A model generated the notes under the pieces. It saw only the letters and a program-made list of their open reading frames with translations, did no database searches and was not told where the DNA came from. Shown here piece by piece: positions 1 to 10,677 of a stretch of DNA of 64,000 bases; the stretch's first letter is position 1, and each line of letters begins with the position of its first letter. A program made the position numbers and the translations under genes. The stretch comes from Chelydra serpentina. Lineage: Eukaryota; Chordata; Testudines; Chelydridae. The stretch lies in assembly GCA_037349315.1 (NCBI GenBank), contig JBAIAC010000003.1, positions 15,438,501 through 15,502,500 of the forward strand. The letters are read 5' to 3'.

Positions 1-135
1 CCAGAGCCCGCACCCCCAGCTGGAGCCCTCATCCCCTCCTGCACCCCAACCCCCAATTTCATGAGCATTCATGACCCACCATACAATTTCCATACCCAGA
101 TGTGGCTCTTGGGCCAAAAAGCTTGCCGACCCCTG
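1..135. mobile_element. Right end of a non-autonomous hAT-like element (cut by window edge)
   Basis: C-rich interior followed by a terminal stretch ending in GACCCCTG at 135, the ending seen in the hAT MITE at 1860-2167. The left end and the target duplication lie outside the window, so the family call rests on similarity of the terminus only. Confidence 0.45.
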
Positions 136-354
136 AACTAAAGTGTCCCAAGCCTCACAGAACAGCATTAAATCCATGTGTGCATTCTCTGCTCTGCTGT
201 ACATGGTCTTGCCAAGCCTCTACTCACACACAGGAAGCTATTGTTTGTATGTGCTATTTCATCCTGCAAACCAATACAGCCTCAAATATTCACAACTGCC
301 CATTACCTCGACCACTCTCACACACATTACAGGGTTAGGTCTCATTACAGTTAA

Positions 355-492
355 ACCCAGGGAGACGGTTTTTAAGGCCCAGCTTGACAAAGCCCTGGCT
401 GGGATGATTTAGTTGTGGTTAGTCCTGCCTTGAGCAGGGGGTTGGACTAGATGACCTCCTGAGGTCCCTTCCAACCCTGAGATTCTATGATT
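355..492 (+). mobile_element. CR1 LINE 3' end fragment
   Basis: Matches the last ~140 bases of the CR1 copies at 2423 and 12434: the terminal codons (LDKALAGM then stop), the short 3' UTR and an ATTCTATGATT tail. Heavily 5'-truncated, as is usual for CR1 insertions; no coding capacity. Confidence 0.85.
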
Positions 493-1384
493 TAAGGAAA
501 CTAATAATTGCAGCCTCAATGTGCCTGGCAATATCTGGATAATGGAGGATATACTGTATTATTTAATAAAAAGGTATTCTATCCAAAAGCTATTTCGGGA
601 CATTCAACCTAAGAGTATTTAGGCCATTCAAAGTCACAAGGCCAGATCTACTGAACTGACTGCAATTTTCAGTTAGGATTTTTATAACTCAGATGTGAAT
701 TTTTGCTCTGGATTGACCTTGGGGCACTTACTTCAAAGTCCAAGAATGCTGGGTGGGACTTTGTTGAACAACCCTAAAAGGAATGGGGAAGCTTTTCATT
801 TAAGTCAGAGACTTACAGTAAGGTTAATGAATTGTCTCAGGTTTTAAAACATTTGGCTCTTTAAGAGTGATTCAGTGAATAGCTGTTACTGGAAAGATGC
901 CCACAAACTCAGCTCTGGAAAACCACAAGAAGTGTTCAGCTACAAGAATGCAGAAAAAGTTTGTTTAAAAGGGACACTGACAACTCGATATCTTCATTCT
1001 TTTAAAGAAAGTTTGATGCTTATTTGCCCAGTTTTCAATACCACCCCAAAGACTTCGAAACTATATTACCCTGCCAGTTTCACCCTCTCCTCTGAGCAAA
1101 TACTGATTCCCTTTCTCCCACCCTAGCTTTTATGGAACATAAGCAAACATGGGAACAAAACTGTTTAAATCCATGTTTGTCAGCAGCCTCTGATTATATT
1201 GGTACAGATCCAAAAGTAAGGTTTGTTAACCCACGCTTACTCTGCTAGCTGCCTGCAGCAGACTAATATAACATCAAACATTAGCAAGCATCTTGAAAGC
1301 ATACTAACAACAAACAAGTTGAAGACAGTTTTACAGGTATATTGTATGCTGCCTGTTAGGTCCAGAAGAGGAGACAGTTTGTTC
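493..1384. other. Unannotated AT-rich spacer
   Basis: No ORF, repeat terminus or RNA-like structure recognised; only short unsupported ORFs. Confidence 0.4.
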
Positions 1385-1387
1385 TAA

Positions 1388-1682
1388 GGGCTGGTCTACA
1401 CTAACCCCCCAATTCGAACGAAGATACGCAACTTCAGCTACGTGAATAACGTAGCTGAAGTCGAACTATCTTAGTTCGAATGAAAAAGCACTTACCCGGG
1501 GTCCACACGCGGCGCGCAGGCTCCCCCGTCGACTCCGCCTACTCCGTTCGTGGAGCAGGATTACAAGCGTCGACGGGGGAGCACTTCCTGGTTCGATTTA
1601 TCGCGTCTAGACAAGACGCGATAAATCGAACCCAGAAGATCGATTGGACTCCTCCGACAGGACGCGTGAGTATAGACGTACC
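1388..1682. mobile_element. Harbinger-like MITE, multi-hairpin family, copy 1
   Basis: Ends are related inverted termini (GGGCTGGTCTACACTA and the complement of TATAGACGTACC) flanked by TAA/TTA, fitting the 3-bp target duplication of PIF/Harbinger elements. The interior is three successive inverted repeats: arms 1431-1443/1449-1461, 1520-1533/1569-1582 and a 17-bp pair 1591-1607/1615-1631. Nearly the same element recurs at 23867-24162. No coding capacity. Confidence 0.8.
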
Positions 1683-1859
1683 TTAAGTGAGGAAGTATTA
1701 TGCTAGTACACCTTGGAAATCAGCTGTCTTCACTTGGGCCAGGTATATCTGACAATGTTTTGATGGCATATCTATGTTGGTCAGGGGTGTGGAAAAAAAC
1801 CAAAAACAAACAAACAAAACCACACAGCCAGTTATGTTGACAAAAGCCCTTGTGTAGAC

Positions 1860-2167
1860 CAGCGGTCTCAAAATCAAATTACCACAAGGGCCGCATGAGG
1901 ACTAGTGCATTGGCCCGGAGGGCCGCATCACTGACCCCCGCCCCCTTGCTGCCCCACCCCCACTCCACCCCTTCCATTAGGCCCTGCCCCTTCTCCGCCT
2001 CCTCCCCTGAGTGTGCGGCTCCCTGCTCCGCCCCCCTCCCTCCCAGAAACCACGAAGCCACCAGACAGCTGTTCTGGCGGCGGAACTTCAGAATGTAACT
2101 TGGGGGGGCGGGGGGAGCCTGGCGGGCCGCAGGGAAGCACATGCGGCCCGCGTGTTTGAGACCCCTG
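1860..2167. mobile_element. hAT MITE with 8-bp TSD GTGTAGAC
   Basis: Terminal inverted repeats CAGCGGTCTCAAA and TTTGAGACCCCTG, flanked by exact 8-bp duplications GTGTAGAC at 1852-1859 and 2168-2175, the hallmark of hAT transposition. The G/C-rich interior yields ORFs on both strands that are not genes. Confidence 0.92.
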
Positions 2168-2422
2168 GTGTAGACGCAGCTATGCTGACAGGAGTGCTTG
2201 TGTCAGCTTAGCTGATGTCGTTCAGGGAGGTGCACCTACAGTAGGAGGCTCTGCCAGTACCATGATGCCAGAAAAGCATCCGTAGCTTCAAGGCCTTGCC
2301 TACGTACAGTAGATGCATACGTATGATCTCTTGAGAAGTTCCAATACCTTCTCTTCTCATCCTCTCAGGAAAAGGGAAAACTGTCTAGGGCTCTCTTGGG
2401 CAGCTGGAACTACCAGAGAGCC

Positions 2423-3252
2423 TGGAACAAGATTAGACAAATTAGAGGATTGGGCCAAAAGAAATCCGATGAGGTTCAACAAGGACAAGTGCAGAGTCCT
2501 GCACTTAGGATGGAAGAATCCCATGCACTGCTACAGACGAGGGACCGAATGGCTGGGCAGCAGTTCTGCAGAAAAGGACCTAGGGGTTACAGTGGACGAA
2601 AAGCTGAATATGAGTCAACAGTGTGCCCTTGTTGCCAAGAAGGCTAACGGCATTTTGGGATGTATAAGTAGGGGCATTTCCAGCAGATCGAGGGACGTGA
2701 TTATTCCCCTCTATTCGGCACTGGTGAGGCCTCATTTGGAGTACTGTGTCCAGTTTTGGGCCCCACACTACAAGAAGGATGTGGATAAATTGGAAAGAGT
2801 CCAACGGAGGGCAACAAAAATGATTAGGGGGCTGGAGCACATGACTTATGAGGAGAGGCTGAGGGAACTGGGATTGTTTAGCCTGCAGAAGAGAAGAGTG
2901 AGGGGGGATTTGATAGCTGCTTTCAACTACCTAAAAGGGGGTTCCAAAGAGGATGGATCTAGACTGTTCTCAGTGGTAGAAGATGATAGAACAAGGAGTA
3001 ATGGTCTCAAGTTGCAGAGGGGGAGGTTTAGGTTGGATATTAGGAAAAACTTTTTCACTAGGAGGGTGGTGAAGCACTGGAATGGGTTACCTAGGGAGGT
3101 GGTGGAATCTCCTTCCTTAGAGGTTTTTAAGGTCAGGCTTGACAAAGCCCTGGCTGGGATGATTTAGTTGGGGTTGGTCCTGCTTTGAGCAAGGGGTTGG
3201 ACTAGATGACCTCCTGAGGTCCCTTCCAACCCTGAGATTCTATGATTCTAAG
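2423..3252 (+). mobile_element. CR1 LINE, 5'-truncated, C-terminal part of ORF2
   Basis: The open frame to the stop at 3165-3167 encodes the region downstream of the CR1 reverse transcriptase palm: the lead-in seen C-terminal to the FADD motif in the minus-strand fragment at 17271-17575, then the conserved ALVRPHLEY and [10 protein letters not shown] blocks and a terminal LDKALAGM. The 3' UTR and ATTCTATGATTCTA tail follow. Catalytic RT motifs and endonuclease are absent through 5' truncation. The apparent start codon at 2313 is upstream of CR1 homology and is fortuitous. The copy at 12434-13205 is nearly identical, so both come from a young subfamily. Confidence 0.92.
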
Positions 3253-4221
3253 ACGAGAACAGAAGTTCTGAAATCCCCTGGGACCTACAGCACCTCTCTT
3301 CTAGACGCAGCTAGTACAGAAGCTTGAGTTAGCCACAAATCCTTTACTTGCTCCAACATCTCTTCATTTATTGGAAGGGCCCATTTAGAGTGTAAGCTCT
3401 TATAGGACAGGGACTGTCTCTCGCTATGTCTATGTACAGTGCCCAACATAATGGGGCCCTGATCTCAGAAACCTCCAGGCACCACGGCAACACAAATATA
3501 AATAAGTGACTTTGGAAAAATCCATCCATTATTTAGGTGTCTAAATGGGAACAGAGCTCTTCTGGGAGTCTGGCCCTACGGTGCTGTTAGTCAATGACCT
3601 GTAGGAGAGCAATGGTGCAACACATGCCCCTCCTCACAGGAAATCGGCAAACAGTAGGACAGCTGGCAATGGGCTGAATGCCATTCTAGAAATAGCATAA
3701 CATGAAGCCAATAAAATGAGGCTCACAATTGCACCTGATGAGCTCCAAGCACATCCTGACAGAGACTAAATGGCCAACAAGGCTAAACATCCTACCACTA
3801 TCAATGAACAACTGATGCACAGCAAAAACTAAGCTCTCAGAAGAGAGACCAGAGTAATCTGAAGCAATCACACCCCTTATATATCCGCAAGTAAGGAAAC
3901 ACTGTAACAAGTGGATAGGCCTGGTGTGTCCACAAAGTCAACACTGCTGCCAGAAAAGCTTGCACTGCTTCAGTGGAGGGGACCATGCAGACAATGCACG
4001 AAGCACTCTTTGCTCCCAGGCACCAGAGAACCCACACACCGTTCACTACCACCACTTTTGCTTCTCTGCCAAAAGGTCCTGCAGGACTTTTTGGAAAAAA
4101 CTTTTACTGAAGTGTCTAGGAGAAGCCAGTTTGAACAGAGGCAGCATGCAGGTTAGAGTCTCAAAGTCTGAAGAATGATGCGGGAGGACAACACTTCTAT
4201 GAAGGAGGGAACCTACTACTG
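3253..4221. other. Spacer with an old SINE/LINE-tail-like fragment
   Basis: About 3386-3465 carries a tail-like block (TGTAAGCTC, ACAGGGACTGTCT, GTACAGTGCCCAACA) recurring at 29497-29575 and 53025-53110; probably an ancient MIR/L2- or CR1-related tail. Otherwise nothing recognised. Confidence 0.4.
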
Positions 4222-4222
4222 A

Positions 4223-4504
4223 GGCTGTGTCTACACTGCCACTTTCAGCGCTAAAACTTTACAGGGGTGTGAAAAAACACACCCCTAGCGACAAAAGTTC
4301 TAGCGCTGAAAAGTGCCAGTATAGACAGCACTTTATGGCCGGGAGCCACGCTTCCAGCGATGAAGCTACCACCCCTCATTCGGGATGGTTATTTATCATC
4401 ACCGGGAGAGCTCTCCCCCAGCGATAAAGTGTGACTACACTGCCCACGTCGCCGCAACAGCACCGCCGGGGCCGTGCTGTATCGTGGGCAGTGTAGACAT
4501 ACCC
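4223..4504. mobile_element. Harbinger-like MITE
   Basis: Inverted termini GGCTGTGTCTACACTGCC and GGGCAGTGTAGACATACCC, with an interior inverted repeat around AGCGCT. The right flank is TTA, the left TGA, so the 3-bp duplication is imperfect. No coding capacity. Confidence 0.75.
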
Positions 4505-4697
4505 TTACAGCACTTACCACCCCAGAACAGAGGTGCTTCAGTTACAGGTCATTAAGAATTAACACCAACAAAAATAGTAAATCGAACCCTAGACAAGATA
4601 ATTGGTGGCCTACAGGTCGGTGAACTTCACCCAGAGACTTTACAGGCATTGATTTTCAAAAGACGGGACTCTCAGATTACAGCGTTATTGAAATTTA

Positions 4698-4994
4698 GGC
4701 CATGTCTACACTAGGGGCCTTAAAGCAGCACAGCTGTACCAATGCAGTTGCTCTGCTGTAAGATCTCCTGTGTAGCCGCTCTATGATAGTGGAAGAGAGT
4801 TCTCCCGTCAACATAATTACACCATCCCCAACAAGCAGCGCTAGCTATGCTGGCCGGAGAGCATCTCCTGATGACATCGCGCTGGCTGCACCGGCACTTG
4901 CCGGTGAAACTTATGTTGCTCAGAGGGGTGTTTTTATCATACCCCTAAATGACACAAAAATTATACCCACAAGAGTGGTAGTGTACACAAAGCC
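4698..4994. mobile_element. Harbinger-like MITE with TTA target duplication
   Basis: Inverted termini GGCCATGTCTACACTA and TAGTGTACACAAAGCC flanked on both sides by TTA (4695-4697, 4995-4997). It lies 190 bp from the MITE at 4223. Confidence 0.82.
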
Positions 4995-5622
4995 TTAGGT
5001 TGTGATTGCAACTATTTCTCATCCACTTTACCTGTTCTAATGAAGGCCCTCACATGAGAATTTAAGGCCATTCAGTCTTTAAAGGTTGTCACCACCTACA
5101 AGCCCACCTGCAAGTGAACAGAAAGACAAACACCCAGAGTCACTGCTTATGTTCATGCATCGCTACCTGCAATGAGGCAGAGAGGGACAGGTGTGCTCTA
5201 GAAGACCAGGAGTCTTCCTGTGGGCTTGAGGACTACTATTCAGAACGTATCACAGCAGTGAAGCTTGAAGGTAATCAAAGCATCTGATCACTGGGAGGTC
5301 TGCACTAGCGAGTAATGACTGCACATCTCCTGGCCAGCCATAGATGAAACACCATAGACCATCCATGCCATCTGGGAACAATGATGAATCTAGTGAGACC
5401 CAGAAGCTGCAAGCCATTCTGGCAAAGAGCCCAGACCCTCAATAGATGATCAGAATAGACCTCCAAATACTACTCCCCATCAACAGTGACTCTACACAAG
5501 AACAGGAACAAGGTGAAACCCTGCGAAGACGCCACATGCAATGGCAATCCAATATGCTTTCAGATACCTCAGAAGGAGCAGTCCACAAAGTGAATCCCTT
5601 AAGAACCTACAGGAGAGGCAAC
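4995..5622. other. Unannotated spacer
   Basis: No coding or repeat signal that I can support. Confidence 0.4.
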
Positions 5623-6355
5623 AATAGAACATAAGAACAGCCCTACTGGGTCAGACCAAAGGTCCATCTAGCCCAGTATCCTATCTTCCAACAGTGGTCA
5701 ATGCCAGGTGCCCAAGAGGGAATGAACAGAACAGGGAATCATCAAGCGATCCATCCCGTCGCCAATTCCCAACTTCTGGCAAACAGGCTAGACACACCAT
5801 TCGTGCCTATCCTGGCTCATAGCCACTGATGGACCTATTCTCCATGAATGTATTAGTTCTTTTTTGAACACTGTTATAGTCTTGGCCTTCACAACATCCG
5901 CTAGCAAAGAGTTCCACAGGTTGACTGTACATTGTGTGAAGAAAAACTTCCTTTTGTTTGTTTTAAACCTATCGCCTATTAATTTCATTTGGTGACCCCT
6001 GCTTCTTTTGTTAGGAGAAGGAATAAATAACAGTTCCTTATTTACTTTCTCCACACCAGTCATGATTTTATGAACCTTTATCATATCCCCCTTAGTCGTT
6101 TCCTTTCCAAGCTGAAAAGTCCCAGTCTTATTAATCTCTCCTTATATGGAAGCTGTTCCATGGTATCATTTTTGTTGCCCTTTTCTGAACTTTTTCCAAT
6201 TCCAAAATATATTTTTTGAGCTGGGGCAACCACATCTGCACGCAGTATTCAAGATGTGGGTGTACCATGGATTTATATAGAGGCAACGCGATATTTTATG
6301 TCTTATTATCTACCCCTTTCTTAATGATGCCCAATGTTCTGTTTTCTGTCATTAA
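5623..6355 (-). mobile_element. CR1-type LINE fragment, C-terminal coding region
   Basis: Read on the minus strand, 6084-5788 encodes a decayed C-terminal CR1 ORF2 segment ([16 protein letters not shown]) parallel to the [16 protein letters not shown] block of the CR1 at 2423. It continues into a 3' UTR containing a GGACCTTTGGTCTGACC-type stretch. More diverged than the copies at 2423 and 12434, so a different and older CR1 subfamily. Confidence 0.8.
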
Positions 6356-7122
6356 TATAAAAAGCTAGTGGCAGATCAAATGGACACCTACCGCTAGATC
6401 CAACAGCTGACACAAGTCTAAGTTCCACACTTGGATCTGAACCCAAATCAAAAGGGAATCAAAGAACCCAAATTTGCCAGGGAAGGTGCAAGTCTAGTGG
6501 GCCCTGCCCCAGCACAGGGGGCTGGAGGAGATGATCTTCCTGCTCTGCATTGCTTCAATTCTCCAAGTCTGCGGAAGCCGAGGGCCGCATCCCCTTCCTT
6601 AACACCCGTCTGCTGCTGCGGGGGTGAAGCTGGCGGAATAAACCGTCCCCACACTTCGGGCCACTTGCCTGTAACTCGGAGCCCGCCCTTGCTGGGACCC
6701 CAGGCCGCCCCAGCCCCGGGAAAGTCAGACACGGGCGCGACGAGACCCGCCACACGCCGCCGCTGCACCGCCTGGTTCTCCAGCCTGAACCCGAGTTCGG
6801 GGCCCGCTACCCCGGGGCGGCCACAGGGCTCCCAGCAGCCGCGCGTGCGAGCCCGAGCTCGGGCCCCCGGGGGACGGGCTCGCGCGGCGGAGCCAGGCGC
6901 TGCCGGCCGGCCGGGAGGGGGCGGCCCCGCGGAGACCCGGGCGCGGCCCGCAGGGGGCTGGGGTCGGACCCGGGGGGGCGCGCGGGACCCGGGAGCCCGA
7001 GCTCGCCCGTCGCGGCCAGGCTCAGGGGCCCGGGCTCGGCCGGTCCCTGGGGGGCCCCGGGAGACACGCGCCGGCCGCGGGGCAGGGCTGAGAGCGGGGG
7101 GGGGGACCCCGCGGGCTCCGTA

Positions 7123-7260
7123 CCTGGCGCGGCGCATGGGTCCGGCGGGGCGCTCACCCGCAACGGCTGCGGCGGCCCGAGGCTGCCGGACGCGGCTCAG
7201 CTGCGCGGGGGCGGGGCGCAACCGCGGCGCGGCGCTGAGCTCCCGAGCTCCGGCCGGGCC
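7123..7260 (-). other. Candidate first exon of an unseen minus-strand gene
   Basis: Downstream of the CCAAT repeats on the minus strand, a GTGAGC donor-like site lies at 7157-7152, and an ATG at 7137-7135 leads in 14 bases to an exon-end-like CAG followed by GTACGG (GT at 7123-7122). Either could end a first exon. No downstream exon is identifiable, so this rests on position and splice consensus only. Confidence 0.25.
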
Positions 7261-7278
7261 AGACCATCCCCGCTGCGG

Positions 7279-7347
7279 CCAATGGCAGCGCGCCGAGCCC
7301 GACCCGCCAGCCAATGGCAGCGCGCCGAGCCCGACCCGCCAGCCAAT
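7279..7347 (-). promoter_or_regulatory. Three tandem CCAAT boxes (32-bp repeat unit)
   Basis: CCAATGGCAGCG occurs at 7279, 7311 and 7343, exactly 32 bp apart, within a repeated unit. On the minus strand each reads ATTGG. Such spacing is typical of NF-Y sites near a TATA-less start; the associated minus-strand start would lie about 7150-7260. Confidence 0.6.
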
Positions 7348-7429
7348 GGCAGCGGAGTTTCCGCGTGACCTGCAGCAGCCTAGCTCGTGAACATACCCCC
7401 TGCCCGTGCGCTGCGGAGCAGCTCCGAGA

Positions 7430-7905
7430 CACGCGCCCCCCGCCGGGCCGGGAGTGGGGCTGCCCCCCCCCCAGATACCCCCCCCCGCCGGGCCGGGAGT
7501 GGGGCTGCCCCTCCCCCCCAGATACCCCCCCCCGCCGGGCCGGGAGTGGGGCTGCCCCTCCCCCCCAGATACCCCCCCCGCCGGGCCGGGAGGGTGGCTG
7601 CCCCTCCCCCCCCAGATACCCCCCCAACCGGAACGGGAGTGGGGCCGCCCCGCCCCCCCCCAGATACCCCCCCCAACCGGAACGGGAGTGGGGCCGCCCC
7701 GCCCCCCCATACCTCCGCCCACTGGGCCGGGAGTGGAGACGCCCCGCCCCCCCAGATACTTCCCCCGCCGGGCCGGGAGTGGTGCCGTCCCTCCCCCCAG
7801 ATACAGCCCCCCCTGCTGGGCCGGGAGTGGGGCCACCCCTCCCCAAGACACAGCCCCCCCTTCTGGGCTGGGAGTGGGGCAGCCCTGCTCCCCAGACACA
7901 GCCGC
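7430..7905. repeat. G/C-rich minisatellite, ~48-bp unit
   Basis: About nine imperfect copies of a unit built on GGGCCGGGAGTGGGGCTGCC followed by a C-run and AGATACCCC. Units diverge toward the right end. It produces proline/glycine-rich ORFs in all frames, none supported as genes. Confidence 0.9.
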
Positions 7906-8891
7906 CCCTCCCCAACAAGGGGAGCAGCCCCTCCCATACAGAGGCACCCCCGCTGCCCAGAGGAGCAAAGTGATCTCCTGGGCGTGCCCCCCCCTCCCGG
8001 AGCCATGGCTTGGAGCAGAGAGAGACACCCCAGGAGGGCTGGGTGAAGTGGGATAACCGAGGGGGAAGGGCTAGCCCGAGGGATCCGCGAGGGGGAAGGG
8101 CGGGGACCCCTCCAGGGAGAAGCCCAAAACTCCCGGCAGAAGGACAGACCGACCTGCGTGGCTGCCTAACTCGGCATTATTCCCGTGCAGCGCAGTCACC
8201 TGCCAGTGCCAGCCCATCTTAGCCCCGCGGGCTCCGCTCATCTAGCATCTCCCTTCCAGCACTTTGCGTGTGGCCTTCCATTGCACCTTTGACAATGAAC
8301 CAGGCCAGGCTTAGTTCGCTACCCCCCTTCCCTTCGCCCTTTCTTATCGGATCAATCAAACACTAATTCCTGCAGAGCTTCTCCAAGATAGGGGTGCTGG
8401 AGTGAGGAGATGGGGAGGGGAAACCCCTCTTTCCAAGCCTGCTATAAGCACAGGACAGGAGAGTTACTCTTTCTATCTGACATTTGCACTCAATAAAAAG
8501 ATAATCTTAACTAAATGAGGGGATATAAATGAGCAATTAAGCAAGCACCTTACAGAGCTACATTAGAAAGAGTACTAGAGTCAAACGTGCTTTGACATGC
8601 GGGTTTGCCCTGGAGATGTAGGACCACATTGGGGGAGTGAATTTAGAGGAGGCTAAACAAGCCTAAGGTATAGCACAGCCTTGGGAAATGTCTACACTGG
8701 GGGCTATTTTTTGAGCCTTGAGTTAATTGTTTAGTAATTAATTCAAGGTAGTTAACACATTTGTAAATACTAGTTTGGACACTCTCCAAATGTTTGTTCA
8801 GGAACACACACGTTTGCTTTACCCTCGGGATCAGTTTTAGCGGTCAGTTATCTTCAGGCAAAGCCACCTATGACAAGCCCACTGCTGTGTC
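7906..8891. other. Spacer right of the CpG island
   Basis: Contains the short duplication GAGGGGGAAGGGC (near 8060 and 8090) and, near 8687, a GGGAAATGTCTACACTGGGGGC stretch resembling a Harbinger-MITE terminus without a visible partner. No gene seen. Confidence 0.4.
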
Positions 8892-9916
8892 TTCGGGCAT
8901 GGCTCCACTTGCAGATGTAGAGTGCTGTGAGTTAAACCAGCCCTCGGAGAGCACAGTACGAAAAGCGCTGAAGTGTGTCCACACTGGCAGCTGCAAGCGC
9001 ACTGGCGTGGCCACATTTGCGGCACTTGCAGAGGCATTGGGAGCGGTGCATTATGGGCAGCTATCCCAAGAGCATCTCTTCCCATTCTGGCGCTGTGACT
9101 TGTGGGAAGGGGGCGAGGGGGCGGTGCATTCTGGGTCTGTCCCAATGCCCCGTGATGTATCGCTTCGCATCCCAGCAATCCCTGTGCTTCCATCCACATT
9201 TGGCACCATCTTTCAACGTTTTCTGTACTGCGCGCTCTGTCTGCCTCTTTGATCTGCGGGAATGGATCCTGAACTGCTGAGGAATATGCTGATGGGCCTC
9301 GCCAGCACGTCACGAATTGCAGTCGAGTTACTCCTTAAGCTACAAACTGACAGTGAGGAGTCCAACGATGATCTTGACTCGCGTAACACATATGACATGA
9401 GATTGCTTGTGGCATTCATGGACATGCTCACCACTGTAGAACGCCGCTTTTGGGCTCGGGAAACAAGCACTGAGTGGTGGGGTCACATTGTCACGCAAGT
9501 CTGGGATGATGAGCAGTGGCTGCAGAACTTTCGGATGAGAAAAGCCACTTTAATGGGACTGTGTGCTGAGCTCGCCCCCCGCCCTGCGGCGCAAGGACAC
9601 GAGATTGAGAGCTGCCCTGACGGTGGAGAAGCGGGTGGCTATTGCAATCTGGAAACTGGCAACTCCAGAGAGCTACTGATCAGTCACTAACCAGTTTGGA
9701 ATGGGAAAGTCGACCGTTCGAATTGTGTTGATGCAAGTGTGCAGGGCCATTAATCGCATCCTGCTCCGAAGAACCATGACTCTGGGTAATGTGCAGGACA
9801 TTGTGGCTGGCTTTGCACAAATGGATTTCCCTAAATGCAGAGGGGCAATAGATGGAACGCATAGTCCAATTCTGGCACCAGCCCACCTAGCCTCCGAGAA
9901 CGTTAACCGAAAGGGA

Positions 9917-10175
9917 CATAGGCGCCAACTCCGTGGGTGCTCCGGGGCTGGAGCACCCACGGGGAAAAATTGGTGGGTGCTCAGCACTCACCGGCAGCTC
10001 CCCGCCAGCCCTGGGGCCTGCGCCCAGCTCACCTCACCACCAGCAGACGTTGCGGGGCCCCACCCCCGATGCCGGGCGACGTGGCGTTGGGGGCGGGGCC
10101 CCTCAACGTCGCCTGGCGTCGGGGGCGGGGCCCGGCGTCAGCACCCACCGGCGCCACAGGAAGTTGGCGTCTGTG
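9917..10175. mobile_element. hAT MITE inside the Harbinger transposase
   Basis: Termini CATAGGCGCCAACTCC and GGAAGTTGGCGTCTGTG are inverted, flanked by GAAAGGGA (9909-9916) and GAAAGGGG (10176-10183), an 8-bp duplication with one mismatch. Transposase homology continues immediately on each side. Confidence 0.9.
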
Positions 10176-10364
10176 GAAAGGGGTATTTCTCTATGGTTCT
10201 CCAGGCATTTGTGGATCACCGTGGGCGTTTCATTGACATTAACGCAGGCTGTAAAGGTGCATGACGCATGCATCTTTCGGAACACAGGCCTGTTCATGAA
10301 GCTGCAAGCCGGGAGTTTCTTCCCAGACCAGAAGATCACCTTAGGAGAAGTCGAAATGCTCATT

Positions 10365-10677
10365 AAAAAGAACAGGAGTACTTGTGACACCTTAGAGACT
10401 AACAAATTTATTTCAACATAAGCTTTTGTGGACTACAGTCCACTTCATCGGATGCATAGAATGGAACATACAGTAAGAAGATATTTATACATTCAGAGAA
10501 ACATGTTTGTATAACATGAATGTATAAATATCTTCTTACTGTATGTTCCATTCTATGCATCCGATGAAGTGGACTGTTGCCCATGAAAGCTTATGCTGAA
10601 ATAAATTTGTTAGTCTCTAAGGTGCCACAAGTACTCCTGTCCTTTTTGCTGACACAGACTAACACGGCTGCTACTCT
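10365..10677. mobile_element. Palindromic retroposon (inverted dimer) with 12-bp TSD
   Basis: Flanked by the 12-bp duplication GAAATGCTCATT (10353-10364, 10678-10689), which splits the transposase frame. The element reads CTTAGAGACTAACAAATTTA near the left and its complement near the right, with long inverted arms meeting at about 10500; the right end continues to GACTAACACGGCTGCTACTC. The long TSD points to target-primed retroposition, and inverted arrangement is known for Penelope-like elements, but assignment to that group is inference. Related fragments lie at 23809, 47425 and 53905. Confidence 0.75.

Larger units (their letters stand above)
6560..7420. promoter_or_regulatory. CpG island, probable host promoter
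   Basis: Very G+C-rich and dense in CpG while flanking DNA is CpG-poor, so the stretch looks protected from methylation. It contains three tandem CCAAT boxes (7279-7347) and consensus-like splice donors on the minus strand. I see no TATA box. Long ORFs across it on both strands are by-products of base composition. Which gene it serves is not visible; a minus-strand gene would extend left of the window. Confidence 0.65.

Noticed and set aside
2313..3167. 284-codon frame as a host gene
   Set aside because: From about codon 38 on it is the C-terminus of CR1 ORF2 with the CR1 tail; the N-terminal part is chance.
7430..7905. CRISPR-like array
   Set aside because: Units are contiguous and variable without constant repeats and unique spacers, and the genome is vertebrate.
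6448..8028. 526-codon minus-strand frame and partner frames across the CpG island and minisatellite
   Set aside because: Glycine/proline-rich, follows the repeat unit, open in several frames at once and starts in unrelated sequence; an effect of stop-poor GC-rich DNA.
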